Source: Congeria kusceri
Lineage: Eukaryota > Mollusca > Bivalvia > Myida > Dreissenidae
Length of the DNA: 64,000 nt
NCBI GenBank assembly: GCA_027627225.1
Contig: CM051030.1
Location: 22,591,105-22,655,104, forward strand
Direction of reading: 5' to 3'
Shown here: piece after piece, positions 22,731 to 35,066 of the stretch
Position numbering within the stretch: position 1 is the stretch's first letter
How the letters are laid out: each line of letters begins with the position of its first letter
The notes under the pieces: model-generated
What the model was told of the DNA's origin: nothing
The model's database searches: none
What the model saw: the letters and a program-made list of their open reading frames with translations, nothing else
Made by a program: the position numbers and the translations under genes

Positions 22731-23021
22731 ACAGTACTTTCACTCCAACCACTGCAGTTTTACTGCCATCTACAGGGTGACTTGAAGTACATATACACGA
22801 TTGCTCTGACTCGCTTGCCACAAATCGTATTGTCCGGGACACAGTTTGCGACACAGTAACCTGACTCTCCACGGTCCCATCATAACAGTCGTTCCAGTTG
22901 AGGCTGGCTGGTGGATTTCCACCCGAGATAGAACACGTTAGAGACTGCTGGGTGCCACGTATTGCATAAAAGTAAGATCCAGTGGAAACATTCTGAACAT
23001 ACGGCGGGCCATCAGGTGGAA
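22731..23021 (-). CDS. Ig-like domain exon (third in transcript order)
   Basis: A 291 bp exon (97 codons, phase 1-1) with acceptor TGTTACAG ending at 23022 and donor GTAAGT starting at 22730. The translation starts PPDGPPYVQNVSTG, then has the B-strand cysteine in SLTCSISGGNPPAS, the C-strand tryptophan in LNWNDC and the F-strand cysteine in SCICTSSH. The GNPPASLNW segment is typical of I-set/C2-like domains in nephrin-like and hemicentin-like proteins. The usual Tyr of the F-strand YxC motif is replaced (CIC), and extra cysteines (NDC, SCIC) could form a second disulfide. The frame is open through the whole exon, with no in-frame ATG needed because it is an internal exon. Only 157 bp separate it from the next exon upstream (23179), so those two very likely belong to one transcript. 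Confidence 0.85.
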
Positions 23022-23178
23022 CTGTAACATATTGAAGTATAGTGTATGCACCGGTATATTGTATTTACAAATAGCATGTATATATAATGCTCATTTTATT
23101 TGTTTCTATTATGAATTGTATCATTCACATGATTTATTGCAAGATTTATCGATTATAGATCATAAAACGAATGCTCAC

Positions 23179-23499
23179 ACTGAACGTTCATCTTAACTTC
23201 TACAGCTGATCGATGAGCATCTCCCTCTCCATTGGACGCTGTACAGTAGACCCCGACTCCATTATCCGCCTTACTGACAACTAGGGTTAATTTGCCTACA
23301 GTCTTTAGTGTCTGGTCCGTGTTGTTGCTGGTCAAGGTTTCCGTTGTTGAAATGAGGGCATCGCCCGTGCTCTTGTACCACAGTATGGTAGCACTTGGCA
23401 GAGATCTATACACAGTGCACTCAAACATGGCAGATGTGGACACGTTGACGGTTGTAGCATTGGTTGTGGGTGATGTCATGGCAACATTGGTTATGGGAA
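23179..23499 (-). CDS. Ig-like domain exon (second in transcript order)
   Basis: A 321 bp exon (107 codons, phase 1-1) with acceptor ACATTTCAG ending at 23500 and donor GTGAGC starting at 23178. It encodes an Ig-like domain: PITNVAMTSP at the start, B-strand cysteine in AMFECTVYRS, C-strand tryptophan in ATILWYKSTG, KLTLVVSKADNG leading to the F-strand VGVYCTASNGEG, and a G strand ending VEVKMNVQ. These are the standard Cys, Trp and YxC positions of an I-set or C2-set domain. Sequons NAT, NVS and NNT fit an extracellular, glycosylated protein. It is followed after a 157 bp intron by the exon at 22731-23021 in the same phase. Confidence 0.88.
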
Positions 23500-24140
23500 C
23501 TGAAATGTCAAGTACATAGATAATTCCTTATCTAAACAAAAGAATCAGGTGCTTGAGCTACACCAATTCTTTTTATACATCGATCAATAGATAGTTAATG
23601 ACCCGATTCGATTTCCGATGCTAAGCCAGCAAATTTCGATTCGATACTTTTTAAGTTTTATATATTTATAGATGATTTGTCATTAAACTGTGTATTAACA
23701 TTATAGTGTTTGCAAAAAAAAATCATGTAAATTGCATCATGGTTGCTGTTATCTTAATATATTTGTCAAAAATTATAACCCTTTTTTTTTCAGTATTCAC
23801 ACCGGTATTTATATTGATATATATGAAACATACGTTGTCATTGACCAATACAATGACATTTTTAATTAAACATATATATCTTTACTCTAGTGCATGTCAT
23901 GACTCATAAATACGTAAAACACGCCTGTAAAATGGAAACTTATATCAAATCGAAATATTCAACTAAATAATGTTTAGTATAGAAATCGAATCGAATCGAA
24001 CCATTGCTTAGTCGTTGCGGCTCTTTTAGGTGCTGACGTGAATCTGCCAGTAAAATACAGGAATTCATAAGTTATTTAAAACAAATAACAACACGCAAAA
24101 CAATGACTTGATATCCACCGCAAAATAAAACAATTCGAAA
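23500..24140. other. intronic DNA, nothing recognised
   Basis: AT-rich. A short ATCGAATCGAA-type stretch occurs near 23990 and similar CGATTCGATT sequence in opposite sense near 23610, a possible weak inverted repeat. No gene is supported. Confidence 0.45.
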
Positions 24141-24894
24141 CAAGAGCTGTCAGGAGGACAACACGGTCGATATCTTTAATTGATTACAAAAAATATCCAT
24201 TCACAAATCAGTAAAGACAAGTGCCACTCTATTCATAACATGAGGGTCTGACGGCCCCAAGCGCTCACCTGAGTACTTGCAATGACAGAGACTAGCTATG
24301 AAATATGAATGTCATCTGCTACAAAATGACCTTCACCAGACAACCTGATTTGGCAATCGACATGTGCAATACAGATGCCTGTCCGGCCTTCTTCTGTAGC
24401 TAACCTGTCAAGCTACAGGCGCCGTACAGTCTCATGCCTGTCCTGACTACTTCTGTAGCTAACCTGGCAATCTACAGGCGCTATACAGTCTCATGCCTGT
24501 CCGGCCTACTTCTACTATTTACCTGGTAATGCAGTTACGGTCGAAACTGCTGGGACCAAGATGAACCACATACAATCGGTGATATGTTTACAAGGCACAA
24601 TTTTACTTTGATTACACTGAGGTTGACATCTAATCTTTGCAATGGCACATTTTTAGATTCAAACATCCAGCTGAGTTCCATGTACAAAGTTTTGTTCTTA
24701 TTGTTTACAGAACAGTAATTACGTATTACGTATATCATCGATTAGGTCTATTCAATCAAACAGACCATTGTATTTGATGTATTTCCATTTTAATTGTGTT
24801 TTAGGTCTCATAAATGATATTTAGCTCACTTGTTGAAAGCTCAAATACCACAACCAATTAACCGGTTACTGAAATACTATTTAATACGAATTGC
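24141..24894 (+). repeat. two repeat heads and a 59 bp tandem repeat
   Basis: CAAGAGCTGTCAGGAGGACA at about 24143 is a head related to class II (a reversed relative lies at 56297-56345). A class I head (ATAACATGAGGG...GCGCTCACCTGAG) ends at 24273. Within 24360-24520 ATGCCTGTCC recurs at 24375, 24434 and 24493, a 59 bp unit containing CTTCTGTAGCTAACCTG and CTACAGGCGC. Confidence 0.65.
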
Positions 24895-26385
24895 AAAATA
24901 AAGTCTCTATCCTGAACATAGTCCATTTTCTGCTTCATTTATAACAAACAAAGTCCCTTTTTTGCAAATTTTCTCATAAAGAAGGGGGACAGTGCTCCTG
25001 GTTCTATCCGGCCCATCATTGCACCCTGATGAGATCGTATGGTCAAACACAAACTACAGTTTGTGCATGTATTCAGTTCATACACTTATATTTTATTATA
25101 TTATATTAAAATATATGGTCTGTTTAATGCACATATCATCTTTGTTGATTCAGTGCATACACTGGCACATGCAAGGTTAGTGAACAAGGAATGACAAGTT
25201 AATTCTCTATGAAGACTGAAAGCCAATTATTGACAAATTATGGATTTTTTCACAAGCAAGAGACAATCAATCTGGTCTTTCTCGTCTGATCTGTTCCAGA
25301 TTGGGAATTGACTTAGAAATTATAGTCAAACACAAGCAGTGCAAGTTTAGTCGAGAGTAGGCAATAAATGAAGTCTCTATACTCCACATTGTCCATTTTT
25401 TCTGACAAACAAGGGGCAAAAACTCTGGTGTTTGAACTTCAATCTAGGCCGTTTTATTGTTACTAGTATTTTGAAATATTCAGTTCATACACACGCTATG
25501 CAAGTTTGGTCAAATTCAAATGAAAAATGAAGTCTGTATGTTGCACAAAGTCCATTTTGCAAATTTTCTCATGGTGTTCCTGGTTCGATTTCGCCCATTA
25601 TCAAACCTATCCTAGAGTATATATATGGTCAAACTCAAACTGTGCAGGTTTGGTAAAGGTTAAATGAAAGTGAAGTCTGTAAAGTATCCACGCGCCCAAT
25701 TGTTGATTAAATGATACTGAATAAGCTCCCAAAAAGTATTGAAAATAATTAACCCTTTCAGGCACTAGATCACATTATCGAAATCCTATATACCCGGTAA
25801 TTCTGACTGCTTGTTTACAACATGAGTTCAAGCTAATGATTGTTGTTTAAATTTTATTGCTGACTGGATGCCAAGACATACAGTGGAAAATTCCATTGCT
25901 GCATACATATCCAACATATTGGTCAGAAGCAGCTCTCGATAAGATGAGTCAATTTGTGTAATGATGCAGATCTAAAAAGAGAAGTATCATGCTGACTCAG
26001 AGAAACGTATTGATTTTACTGATAAGCAGTCTGCACTATCAGGGTTTTATCTGTGACTAATACAAAGGGAGGTAACACATTTTCTGGCAATTATTTTCCT
26101 GATACCGCATTTACCTCCCTTAACCAGGTGAGTTCAGAAATACATGTATTTGGAGCAAAATAAGTACAATAGCTCTGGTGTTCCAGGTCCGATCGGGCCC
26201 ATTATCGAACCCATCCAAGATTCTATGGTCATACACAACTGTGCACGTTTGGTCAAGATTGAATGAATAGTAAAGTCTCTGTCGCCTCCGTCGACGTTGG
26301 CGCATGACGGTCGGCGGACAATGGACGACGCAGGACAGTCCCCCTATACCAATAGTTCACCAAACAGTTGCTCAGATGAGCTAAA
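24895..26385 (+). repeat. type-g monomer array with class I tail, interrupted
   Basis: Diverged type-g monomers (AAGTCTCTATCCTGAACATA, GTCAAACACAAACT, GGGCAAAAACTCTGGTGTTT) extend to about 25680 and resume at about 26150. The intervening 25690-26140 is non-repeat AT-rich DNA. The end has GGCGGACAATGGACGACGCA followed by TTGCTCAGATGAGCTAAAAC, a slightly diverged class I tail. Confidence 0.7.
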
Positions 26386-28420
26386 ACACAGTGGTAATTT
26401 TCACAAGTTCCATGCTTTTCACAAATAACTGTAATTCAAACAGTAATATCAACTTCATAAACTGGACAAGGAGGGCTGTCTATGAAACATGTTGTGCAGT
26501 ATTTGAAGTTTAAAATATATACAAGATTTAACAATTTGCGAACTTAAGATCATCTGTTAAGTTTCTGACCAATATTAAGTAAATTTGTATATAAAAACCA
26601 TTTCGCTTTTTTGTAATTACCAATGTTTTATTAATTTGCTGCACCAATGTCTCTATTCAATTTTGATACTAGTATAGGTTTGTTAGACGACCCTTGAAAT
26701 TAAAACACTGCACTGACCACAATAACGGGATTTTGCCATGCAAAAATCATGCAAGGGATTTACATTCCTTTGACGGGAAACTAGGACAAAAACATGTTTT
26801 TATCAAAATTTTCTATTTTAGTTTAAGGAACCTTTATGCCACATTTATGTTGAATTATTTCAAAATCCTGACAGTGATTATTTAATAGGTTCAAAGTTTT
26901 CAATTACAAGTCATTGACTTTCAATTGGAAACTTTGAAAAAATTCTATAATCACTCAGAGCTCCAGATAAATCTCTGTGGCAATTCTTATTTTACTCCCT
27001 AATTTAAAATAAAATCTTAAAAACGATTTATCAAATCATTTGTTTTTTCAATTGCGATTGACACATCAATAATTAAAGTCTACTCAAAACATCAGAAGTG
27101 ATTAAACAGAAGCCGGTGGCTGACTACAATATCTTACTTTTGAGTACTAGTACTTTGTGCTCGGGGGCTTAAATGGTTCTAAATAATTTCTCATCTTCTG
27201 TAATGAGAACAATATATTCATTGTGATCCGAAACTTTCAAGTATTTAGAACTCTGCTAATTCTCGTTGTTACAATGTTTCCTTGCTTCAACTGTTTTGCG
27301 GACACAGTACCACAATGTTTTTGACAGCTTTTCATGAGATCTTTCATATTGAGACGAACTATGTTTGGACTTATTTTCACGTGGTTTGATAAGAAAAAAC
27401 AACAACAACAACAATGTAGCATATGTTTCTGACCACTTACTGCCTTTTGAAGCTCATCACACTTCGATGAACCGATTTTCTGCGCCATATTTAGTTGTGT
27501 TTACCAATTGCACAAAAAAACGCTCCACGTCATTTCGGCTCTGGACAATATGGTCATACGGTCGAGGATGAAGTTTAATTTATCAACCTTATTCCATTAA
27601 TTATGAATTATGAAATATGATGCACATGCATGTTGTTATTTTGCCCATTTAAAATCCAGTGTTTTCAATGCTTTCAATAATTAGCAGTAGTGACCAGTAG
27701 TAAATGGTTTGTAAAGTATGTTTCACTTCAAATCCGTTTGAGTTCACCATTTTGCACGATTTTTTTTTATTATGCAAATTTAAAATGGCCATTGGCGATT
27801 TTCTGAAGTACAACGAATCACGTTTTCACGTCATTCATTGTTGTTAGTTTCATCTGTGCAGATGTTTATTTATTATTTTATATTATAAATAATTGTATTA
27901 TGTACAGCCTATGCACAAGTAATTGTTTTCGCCACTTGTGTCGCCTGAAAGTTAACTCATACCCCACCCCGGCAACAAGTATATCATATTCAACTATCTT
28001 TCTAATGATACGATACATGTATTAACAGTAATGAACCACTTCGATAACATGCAATTCCTTAAACTGTATGCACACATTGAACGTCTACACCTACAGACGT
28101 CGAGTATATCGCCCGTTTTGCATTTGGGCACTCATGTCAAATAAAAAGCGTTTAAGTGGCGTCGTGATTCATGAGGAATCTGCTATATGCTGTATTGAGC
28201 GCCTAGACGATTCAGTACTCGTTGTTTCAGACGCTGTAGAAATTGGTATATTTACATGTACGTTTGTACCATTACGCGCATACGCAAATTTCGAATTCTT
28301 ATTTTAATGTTTTCAATGCGTATTTTTTTATCAGAGAACGCAGCGATTTTAAATCTTGTTCGTTTGTTTGCTAATTTCAATGCGTATTTACGCCTTTACG
28401 CAAGTTATCTGAGCTCTGCA
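26386..28420. other. non-coding DNA, nothing recognised
   Basis: About 2 kb of AT-rich sequence. Open frames of 60-83 codons on both strands (for example 27237-27488 minus) lack domain, composition or splice support. Confidence 0.5.
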
Positions 28421-30838
28421 GCCATATACGGAATACTACTCCACCCACTAGCAGCCATGTTTTTTAAGCATACATACACATTTAAGGAATTTAGTAGAGT
28501 GTCACCCAAGAAGCATTTCTGTGAATTTTTCTTGAAATCAATCCAAATGTTTCAAACAAGAAGGTTTTCAAAGTTTTTAATATAGCTATATAAGGAATTC
28601 TGACAAGCCCATGTTTTAACGAATCAAAATAAATTGAAGAAATTTCGTATATAGTCACCCAAGAACATTTCACTGAAATAATTATTTAATCCAGCCAGTG
28701 GTTTCCGACTAAAAGATTTTTCAGTAAAGCCATATAAGAAAAGCTGCCCGCCCCCTGGCGGCTATGTTTTTTAATAAATCAAAATGATTTATTGAAAGAA
28801 ATTTGGTAGGTCACTCAAAGAACATTTCTGTGAAATTATTTCGAAATCCAGTCAACACACTCGTTATGAAAAAACGACCGACCTCCTGTTTAACGAAAAG
28901 GTTCTCGCTAACATAACATGCGGACTCCCTGTACAAATGGCGGAAAGTGTAAACAGTGCGAACTTCAGTATTCAAACTTTGTATATTTCTTCCATTTTGC
29001 GCATGAAAATGTGTCTGTTACCAGTGCGGTCGAGTGCTTAAAAGCACAAGTTCTCGTTGGTGCGTCATTTGGCGTCGAACAGAGATGTGAAAAGCGACAT
29101 TTGTTATAAACTATTTGTAGTGGTACAGGAACTAAAAGAGCATACGTAGAATATTAGTAATATCTTAAAATTGCATGTTAAGCTTACTTACTACATGATT
29201 CTTGTAAATGATTGCGTGTATAAGTTGCTGTTTCTGTTTTAAGTATGGTAAGTAATAGGTTCATTGTGATAAATGAGTAAGGCTATATTTTGTTCCAGTC
29301 ACACATAACTGCCTTTGAATGAGAATATGTTTATTTTTCGTGCGTTTGATGCAAGATATGCATATCACCTAGTTTTACATGTACTTATGTCGCCGTTCTT
29401 ATACATGTTTATTTTTTTTACTTCAGATGATGCTTAGTCCGTGCGTTCCCTTTTCCTCAGTTGACTTGATGGTTGCGAGTTTTCGTGTTTATTAGTTGCA
29501 TGATGAGTGTGTTCTTTTCATTGCATTAAGTAGCAATGCTATGTTGTGATATCTCAGAATGTCGACTGTAGTTTGTGATAGTAATATATAACCGCCTTTC
29601 AATACGTACATTTTAGTTCGCTTAGTCAATACAAAGGCAATGTACATTGTATACGTATATACATTGTATATAACCGTTTGTATTCATGTTACTTTTCCTT
29701 GAATGAAATAATAAACACAAGCATCTTAAAATTAGTTGTACTTGAATTACTGCAAATAATAGTACATTTTAATGAATCGTGCCTAAAATTAAGGTTTGAA
29801 ACAAGCTAGGCGTACAAAAAATGGAAACCTTCAAAAACAAAAAGGTATAAACACTTGTATCGTGTATTTATTCGTCATTAATACTATTCAGCTTATTAAC
29901 GATACAGTCTCAAGAAAATGTTGTCATTATTCTCCTCGATAATTTATGACAAAAATGATAATGTAGCATTAAGTATTAGAAATTATTAGTAATTCGGTAA
30001 TACGAACTATTTTAGCCTATTAAGTAGGTTAAAATCAACTATTAAAATATAGAATAGTAAATCCTGATTTAAAAACACCTGTATGGTTAGTTTTATGGTT
30101 CTTTTGCGCTTTGTTTTGTTGGTAAGTTCGCATTGTATTCTTGTTCTGGAGACCATGTACTTACTGATTTAAGTTCGTATATGACATTAAAAGACAGACT
30201 TTGTCAGGATATTACAAAACAACGCTAAACTCAGTAATTTGTCGTGATAGGCTGTTTGAAAGTGTGCGTCTGAGTACAAATTACAATTATCACTTGTTTC
30301 TTATATGTTTTCATTTACACTTAAATCTGTATCAGGCTAAACTATTACATTTGTATATATTTTCTAATTTAAATCATTAACGCGTAATGGGGACACATAT
30401 GGAGGTTCCGTAAGGACAGTGGTTTGAAAAGATTGTATGCAAAAACGGAGAAATATACAAATATTGAATACACACGTTCGAAACTTTTATATTATCGGGC
30501 ATTTTTATCGGAAGGTCGCGCGTTGCGTTAGCGAGAAACCTTATATTAAACAGGATGTCGGTCGTTTTTCCTAACAAGTGTGAATCATGACGACTTTGAA
30601 GATTTCAGTATCGTCATATATAGATCCCCCACGGTAATGAATTACTTGAAGGAATTTGGTAGAGCAGTGATTGAAATTAGAATTACAAAATGCAGGCCCT
30701 TTGATCTTGTATTCTTTAAAAATGAACAAGCCCTTAAAAAAAAGTACAAGCTCGAATCGTTTGAACCATTTGTTTGTGTTATTAGCTCGACTATAACATG
30801 TATTTATTTCGACACTTATACACATATTACACATTTAC
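28421..30838 (+). repeat. type-b monomer array split by a TIR transposon
   Basis: Type-b monomers (CAGCCATGTTTTTTAA, AAGGAATTTAGTAGAGTGTC, GGCGGCTATGTTTTTTAA) run from about 28421 to 28855 and resume at 30583 with GATTTCAGTATCGTCATATATAG and GAAGGAATTTGGTAGAG. The gap is the 28856-30582 transposon. A new class I head starts at 30839. Confidence 0.7.
28856..30582. mobile_element. 1.73 kb non-autonomous DNA transposon with about 54 bp terminal inverted repeats
   Basis: The left end CACACTCGTTATGAAAA...CGACCGACCTCCTGTTTAA...GTTCTCGCTAAC (to about 28912) is the reverse complement, with few mismatches, of the right end 30526-30582 (GTTAGCGAGAAACC...TAAACAGGATGTCGGTCG...CAAGTGTG). The element sits cleanly inside a type-b array that continues on both sides. 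The longest internal frame (28918-29109, 63 codons) does not look like a transposase, so it must move with help from a related autonomous copy. No unambiguous target-site duplication was seen, and the superfamily is unknown. Confidence 0.8.
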
Positions 30839-32547
30839 TACAAGAGGGCCATGATGACCCTTGGTCGCTCACCGGAGTTTAAGGCATCATAATGGCTTTT
30901 ACAAGTTTAATAGCGGGTAAATAGACGTGTGAAGTTAAATGTTGACATATATGATAATTATGAACCAGTGACACCCATAGTCATATAAGGTCAATCTGCC
31001 CGCCCCCCTGGCAATCTTGTTTTTAAACAGATCAAAGTTATTTGAAGGCATATGGTAGAGGGTCATGCAATAAATATATATATAAAAATATTCAAACATC
31101 CAGAAAGTTGATTGTCAAAATTGCTTATATGGTCATGTACGGTCAAACTTCCACACCACCTAATGGCCATGTTTTGTTAACAAATCAAAATTATTTGAAG
31201 GGCTATGGTAAAGGGCCACCCAATGAACATTTATTTAATTTATTTTGAAATCCATTAAGTGTTTTCTGATGAGAAGACTGTAAACATTCACTATACAGCC
31301 ATATACGGTCAAACTTCCACTGCCCCTAGTGGCCATATCTTTGAACGAATCAAAATGGTTTGAAGGAATTTGGTACACGTTCACACAAATAAAATGTCTG
31401 TGAAATTATTTCTAAATCAGGTTAGTGGTTTCTGACAAGAAGATTGTCAACGCTGCCTAAATAGTCATATATGGTCAAACTTCCACACCCCACAGTGGCC
31501 ATATTTTTTAATGAATCAATATGAATAGAAGGAATTTGATACAGGGTCACCTATGAAATATTTCTGTGAAATTGTTTTTCAATCATGCCAGTGGTGTCAG
31601 ACAAGAAGAATTTTAAATTTTGAAATATAGCCATATAAGGACAACTGCCCCGCCATCTGCCTGTCATGTTTTGTTTTAACTAATCACAATGATTTCAAGG
31701 AATTTGTTAAATGGCCACCCAAGGGATACTTCGGAGAAAACTATTTTTAAATCCAATCCGTGGTTTCAAACAAAACGATTTTCAAAGGTTTCAAAGTAGC
31801 CATTTAAGGAAACCTACCCCGCCCCCTCGCGGCCATTTTTGTAACGAATTAAAATGATGTGAAGGAATTTGGTAGAGGGTCACACAATGAACATGTCTGT
31901 GAAATGATTTTCAAATCCAGCCAGTGGTTTCAGACAAGAAGATTTTCAAAGTTTTCGATATAACTATGTAAGGAAAACAAATTCCGCCCCCTAGTGGCCA
32001 TGTTTTTTTAATGAATCAAAATCATTTTTAGGAATTTTGTAGAGGGTCACACAAGGAACATTTCTGTGAAATTATTTTCAAATCCATCCAGTGGTTTCAG
32101 TCAAGAAGATTTTCAGTGTTCAAAATAGCCATATAAGGAAACTGCCTTGCCTCCTGGTGGCCATGTTTTTCAATGAATCAAAATGATTTTAAGGAATTTG
32201 GTAGAGGGTCACCCAAGACAAATTTATTTGAAAACTATTTTGAAATCCAGCCAGTGGTTTCTGACAAAAAGATTGTTAAGCTTTCCAGTTTTTTAAGCTT
32301 TTAGTTGCCATGACAACCACAGCTTTATATATATTCCTTTGATATGTAAGAATTTAGTAAAGAACTAATCCTGGAACATTCCGGCTAAGCTTGGTTACAA
32401 TCCACAAGGCGGTTTCAGCGAAGCAGTTGTTTGAATCAAAATGTTGACGACGTACGACGAATTATGCAGGACGTACGACGTACGACGGTCAGTGACTGAT
32501 CACAATAGCTCATCCTTTAGCACTTCGTGCTCAGGGGAGCTAATAAA
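30839..32547 (+). repeat. complete class I element with type-b tandem monomers (about 165 bp)
   Basis: The head at 30839-30877 is TACAAGAGGGCCATGATGAC...GTCGCTCACCGGAG. Eight monomers follow, with GGC/AGTGGCC landmarks at about 31010, 31162, 31328, 31494, 31659, 31828, 31993 and 32156. The tail has (CGTACGA)-like spacer then GCTCATCCTTTAGCACTTCG and CTCAGGGGAGCTAA. The tail hairpin AGCTCATCC/GGGGAGCT with inner AGCAC/GTGCT is visible. Confidence 0.82.
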
Positions 32548-32584
32548 ATAAACACTATAGGAATTATATACGTTATGTTTGGAA

Positions 32585-32926
32585 ATTTTAAAATTTAAAA
32601 TTTCAGAAAATATCCACAAGAACAAGAAATTGTATGATCCATGATCTTCACAAAATATCAATAATAACAAAGAATGATATGGTCCACGGATTAAAAAAAA
32701 AGATATATGTTGCACGTACACACGTTTGAAAACATTTGCCACACACCCTGCACAATCTTTATCTAGAAAAAAGCGCTGAAATAGTACAATTATACCATAG
32801 ATATATTATCCAATAAAATGTTCAAAAGTTTGTACGTGCAATATAATCATATTTGTTAATCCGTAGATCATATCATTTTTTGTTATTGTTTATATTTTGC
32901 GAAAATTCAAATTTTAAAACGTCAAC
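32585..32926. repeat. long imperfect inverted repeat (about 110 bp arms)
   Basis: Left arm about 32585-32738 and right arm about 32818-32926 are reverse complements with scattered mismatches, for example AATGATATGGTCCACGGATT against AATCCGTAGATCATATCATT and GTTGCACGTAC against GTACGTGCAATA. The spacer is about 80 bp. It could be a foldback element or a recent inverted duplication. It starts about 40 bp after a class I tail. Confidence 0.65.
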
Positions 32927-33990
32927 ACTTTACATATATAATCTTTATAATGTTAATTGGCAGTCGAAAATAATCAAGTTTATGAAATAAAAGTGTTGAT
33001 CTGTGAAATCATTCGCATCGAAACAAATTCAAAGGATAAGCAAGATATATGTACCATTCTGTGTAGATAGTAAGGTATAAGTATACGCGGAATTTTACGC
33101 CGCATACAATAGGCTACATATCGACCAGATTAAAGTTACTATTCAGGTATAATTCGTACGAATGTGGAGCTTACCAAGACTCAGACGCCGTAATTATCCT
33201 TGAAAGACAACAAAACAAAACCACGTGACTACCCGCAGTGTTCTCATGATTCATTATTTCCGCACTGATAAGCTCAGTACCAGATGTCATTTGACATCGT
33301 ATCACAGGGATAGGGTTGTGGTAAATGCTTCATTGTGGCAATCAGGTAAAGCTGCTAAACTAAATTGTGCAACAAAATATAAACATAAACAATCAACATA
33401 AATATTTGTCAGAAGACAGTAACGCTCGAAGTCGTACGTCTACATACACGACAACTTAAGTAGACACAGGATGTAGTTCGTTGTCGTGCGTGGTCGTAAG
33501 TAAGCATCAAATAACTACCTACGTCCACGTAGTTTGGCTTTCGTCGACCTGCGTGGTCTTGCGTTCTTAAAGTACGACTACCTACGCCAACCTACGACTG
33601 AATTGACCTGCATTGTATTTAAATACAACTGGCCGTCAACGCAAAACCAGCGCTGGACCAAAGTGCAACGTATTAATGTTTTGTGTTTGTATTGAGGAGT
33701 CCTGCTACTTGGGCAAAGACGTCAAAAATCTCAAAAGTGCTGTAAAATTTTAATTAACTGCACAATTTGACATAGCATCTTTGCTTGTTTTGACCATTAT
33801 ACGTAACAATACAAGCTCACAAAATTACAGGATATTTTATATAAACAATGTGTCAGCATATGAGATTCTTTTAAATAAGAAAGGTTTTGATATAAAAAAA
33901 ACTGATTCAATTTCAAGGAAAAACGCATGAATGTTCAACAAATATGCAAGCTTTTATTTCTTAACGAGGCAACATATTAAATATTTTGTT
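32927..33990. other. non-coding DNA, partly low complexity
   Basis: No gene. Between 33430 and 33600 variants of ACGTAC, CTACGTCCACG and CTACGCCAACCTACGA recur, a degenerate low-complexity repeat. Confidence 0.5.
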
Positions 33991-34922
33991 TTTATTAAAA
34001 AAGGACAATGACCTCTTTATATTGGATTTCAAAGAAGAGGCCTTACCGGTTTGAAAAATAAAATCAAACTGATTTGCAGGAATTATGTGGTGCCCTGCCA
34101 GGAATATTTAACTGAAATGTGATTTCAGACAAAAATATTACACAAGTTGCCCATGTAGTCATACACAATTTTTGTAGGAACCCAAAGAACATTTTGTGAA
34201 AAATCATTGCCAAATCCAGGAAAAGAATTCAGACACAAATATTGTTAACTTTGCCTTTATAACCCTAAAGGTTCAATCTTTCCCAACCCATGGCGGCCAT
34301 GCTTCGCAATGAATCAAAATACTTGAAAGAGTTCGGTAAAGAGCCACCCAAGAAACATTTCCGTGAAAGTATTTCCAATCCAGGAAGGTTTCTGACAAGA
34401 AGATTGCCAACGTTGCCGTTTTAGCTATATAAGGGCAAACATTCACACTCTCTAGTTGCCATGTTTTTACCAATCAAAATTATTTTGATAAATTTCTTAA
34501 GGGGTCACCCAAGTAACATTTCTGCGAAAACTATTTTGAAATCCAGTATGTGGTTTCGGATTTTTAAAGATTGCTAGTCTTTTGAGATTTTGGTTGCAAT
34601 GGCAACAAGGTGTTTTCATAAAAAAATGTTCTTGACGACGACGGACGAACGATGGTGAATGGAATGTGACTGTTTGCCTGTTTTTTCTAAACCTTTAGTT
34701 GAAACGGCAACCATAGTTATTCATTTATATTGAAATCAATCAAAGGAATTTGGTTAGGGCTACCCAAGGACATTTCTGCAAGTTTGGTTAAAATCCACTG
34801 AGAGCTTTCAAAGAAGTACCTGTTTGAAGTAAATTGTCGACGACGTCATACGAACGTCGGACGGCGGATGGTGACTGACTACAAAAGCTCACCCTTAAAT
34901 ACATTGTGCTCAGGTGAGATAA
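33991..34922 (+). repeat. type-b monomers with class I tail
   Basis: Diverged type-b monomers (AACCCATGGCGGCCATGC, AAGATTGCCAACGTTGCC) end in a GACGACGTCATACGAACG spacer and the tail AGCTCACCCTTAAATACATT...GCTCAGGTGAGATAAAA at about 34886-34925. No head is visible, so the copy is 5' truncated. Confidence 0.75.
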
Positions 34923-35066
34923 AATTAAAGTCTCTATCCTGAACGTAGTCCATTTTATCACAAACAAGAGCAATAACTCTGATGTCTGTACCCCAATCTA
35001 GGCAATTGTTTTTGTTTATTTTCAGATCATACACGTACTGTGCAAGTTTAATCAAAATAAGATGAA
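34923..35066 (+). repeat. single type-g monomer between two type-b elements
   Basis: AAAGTCTCTATCCTGAACGT, AGAGCAATAACTCTGATGTC and TACTGTGCAAGTTTAATCAA match the type-g family and lie directly between a class I tail and the next class I head. Confidence 0.7.
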
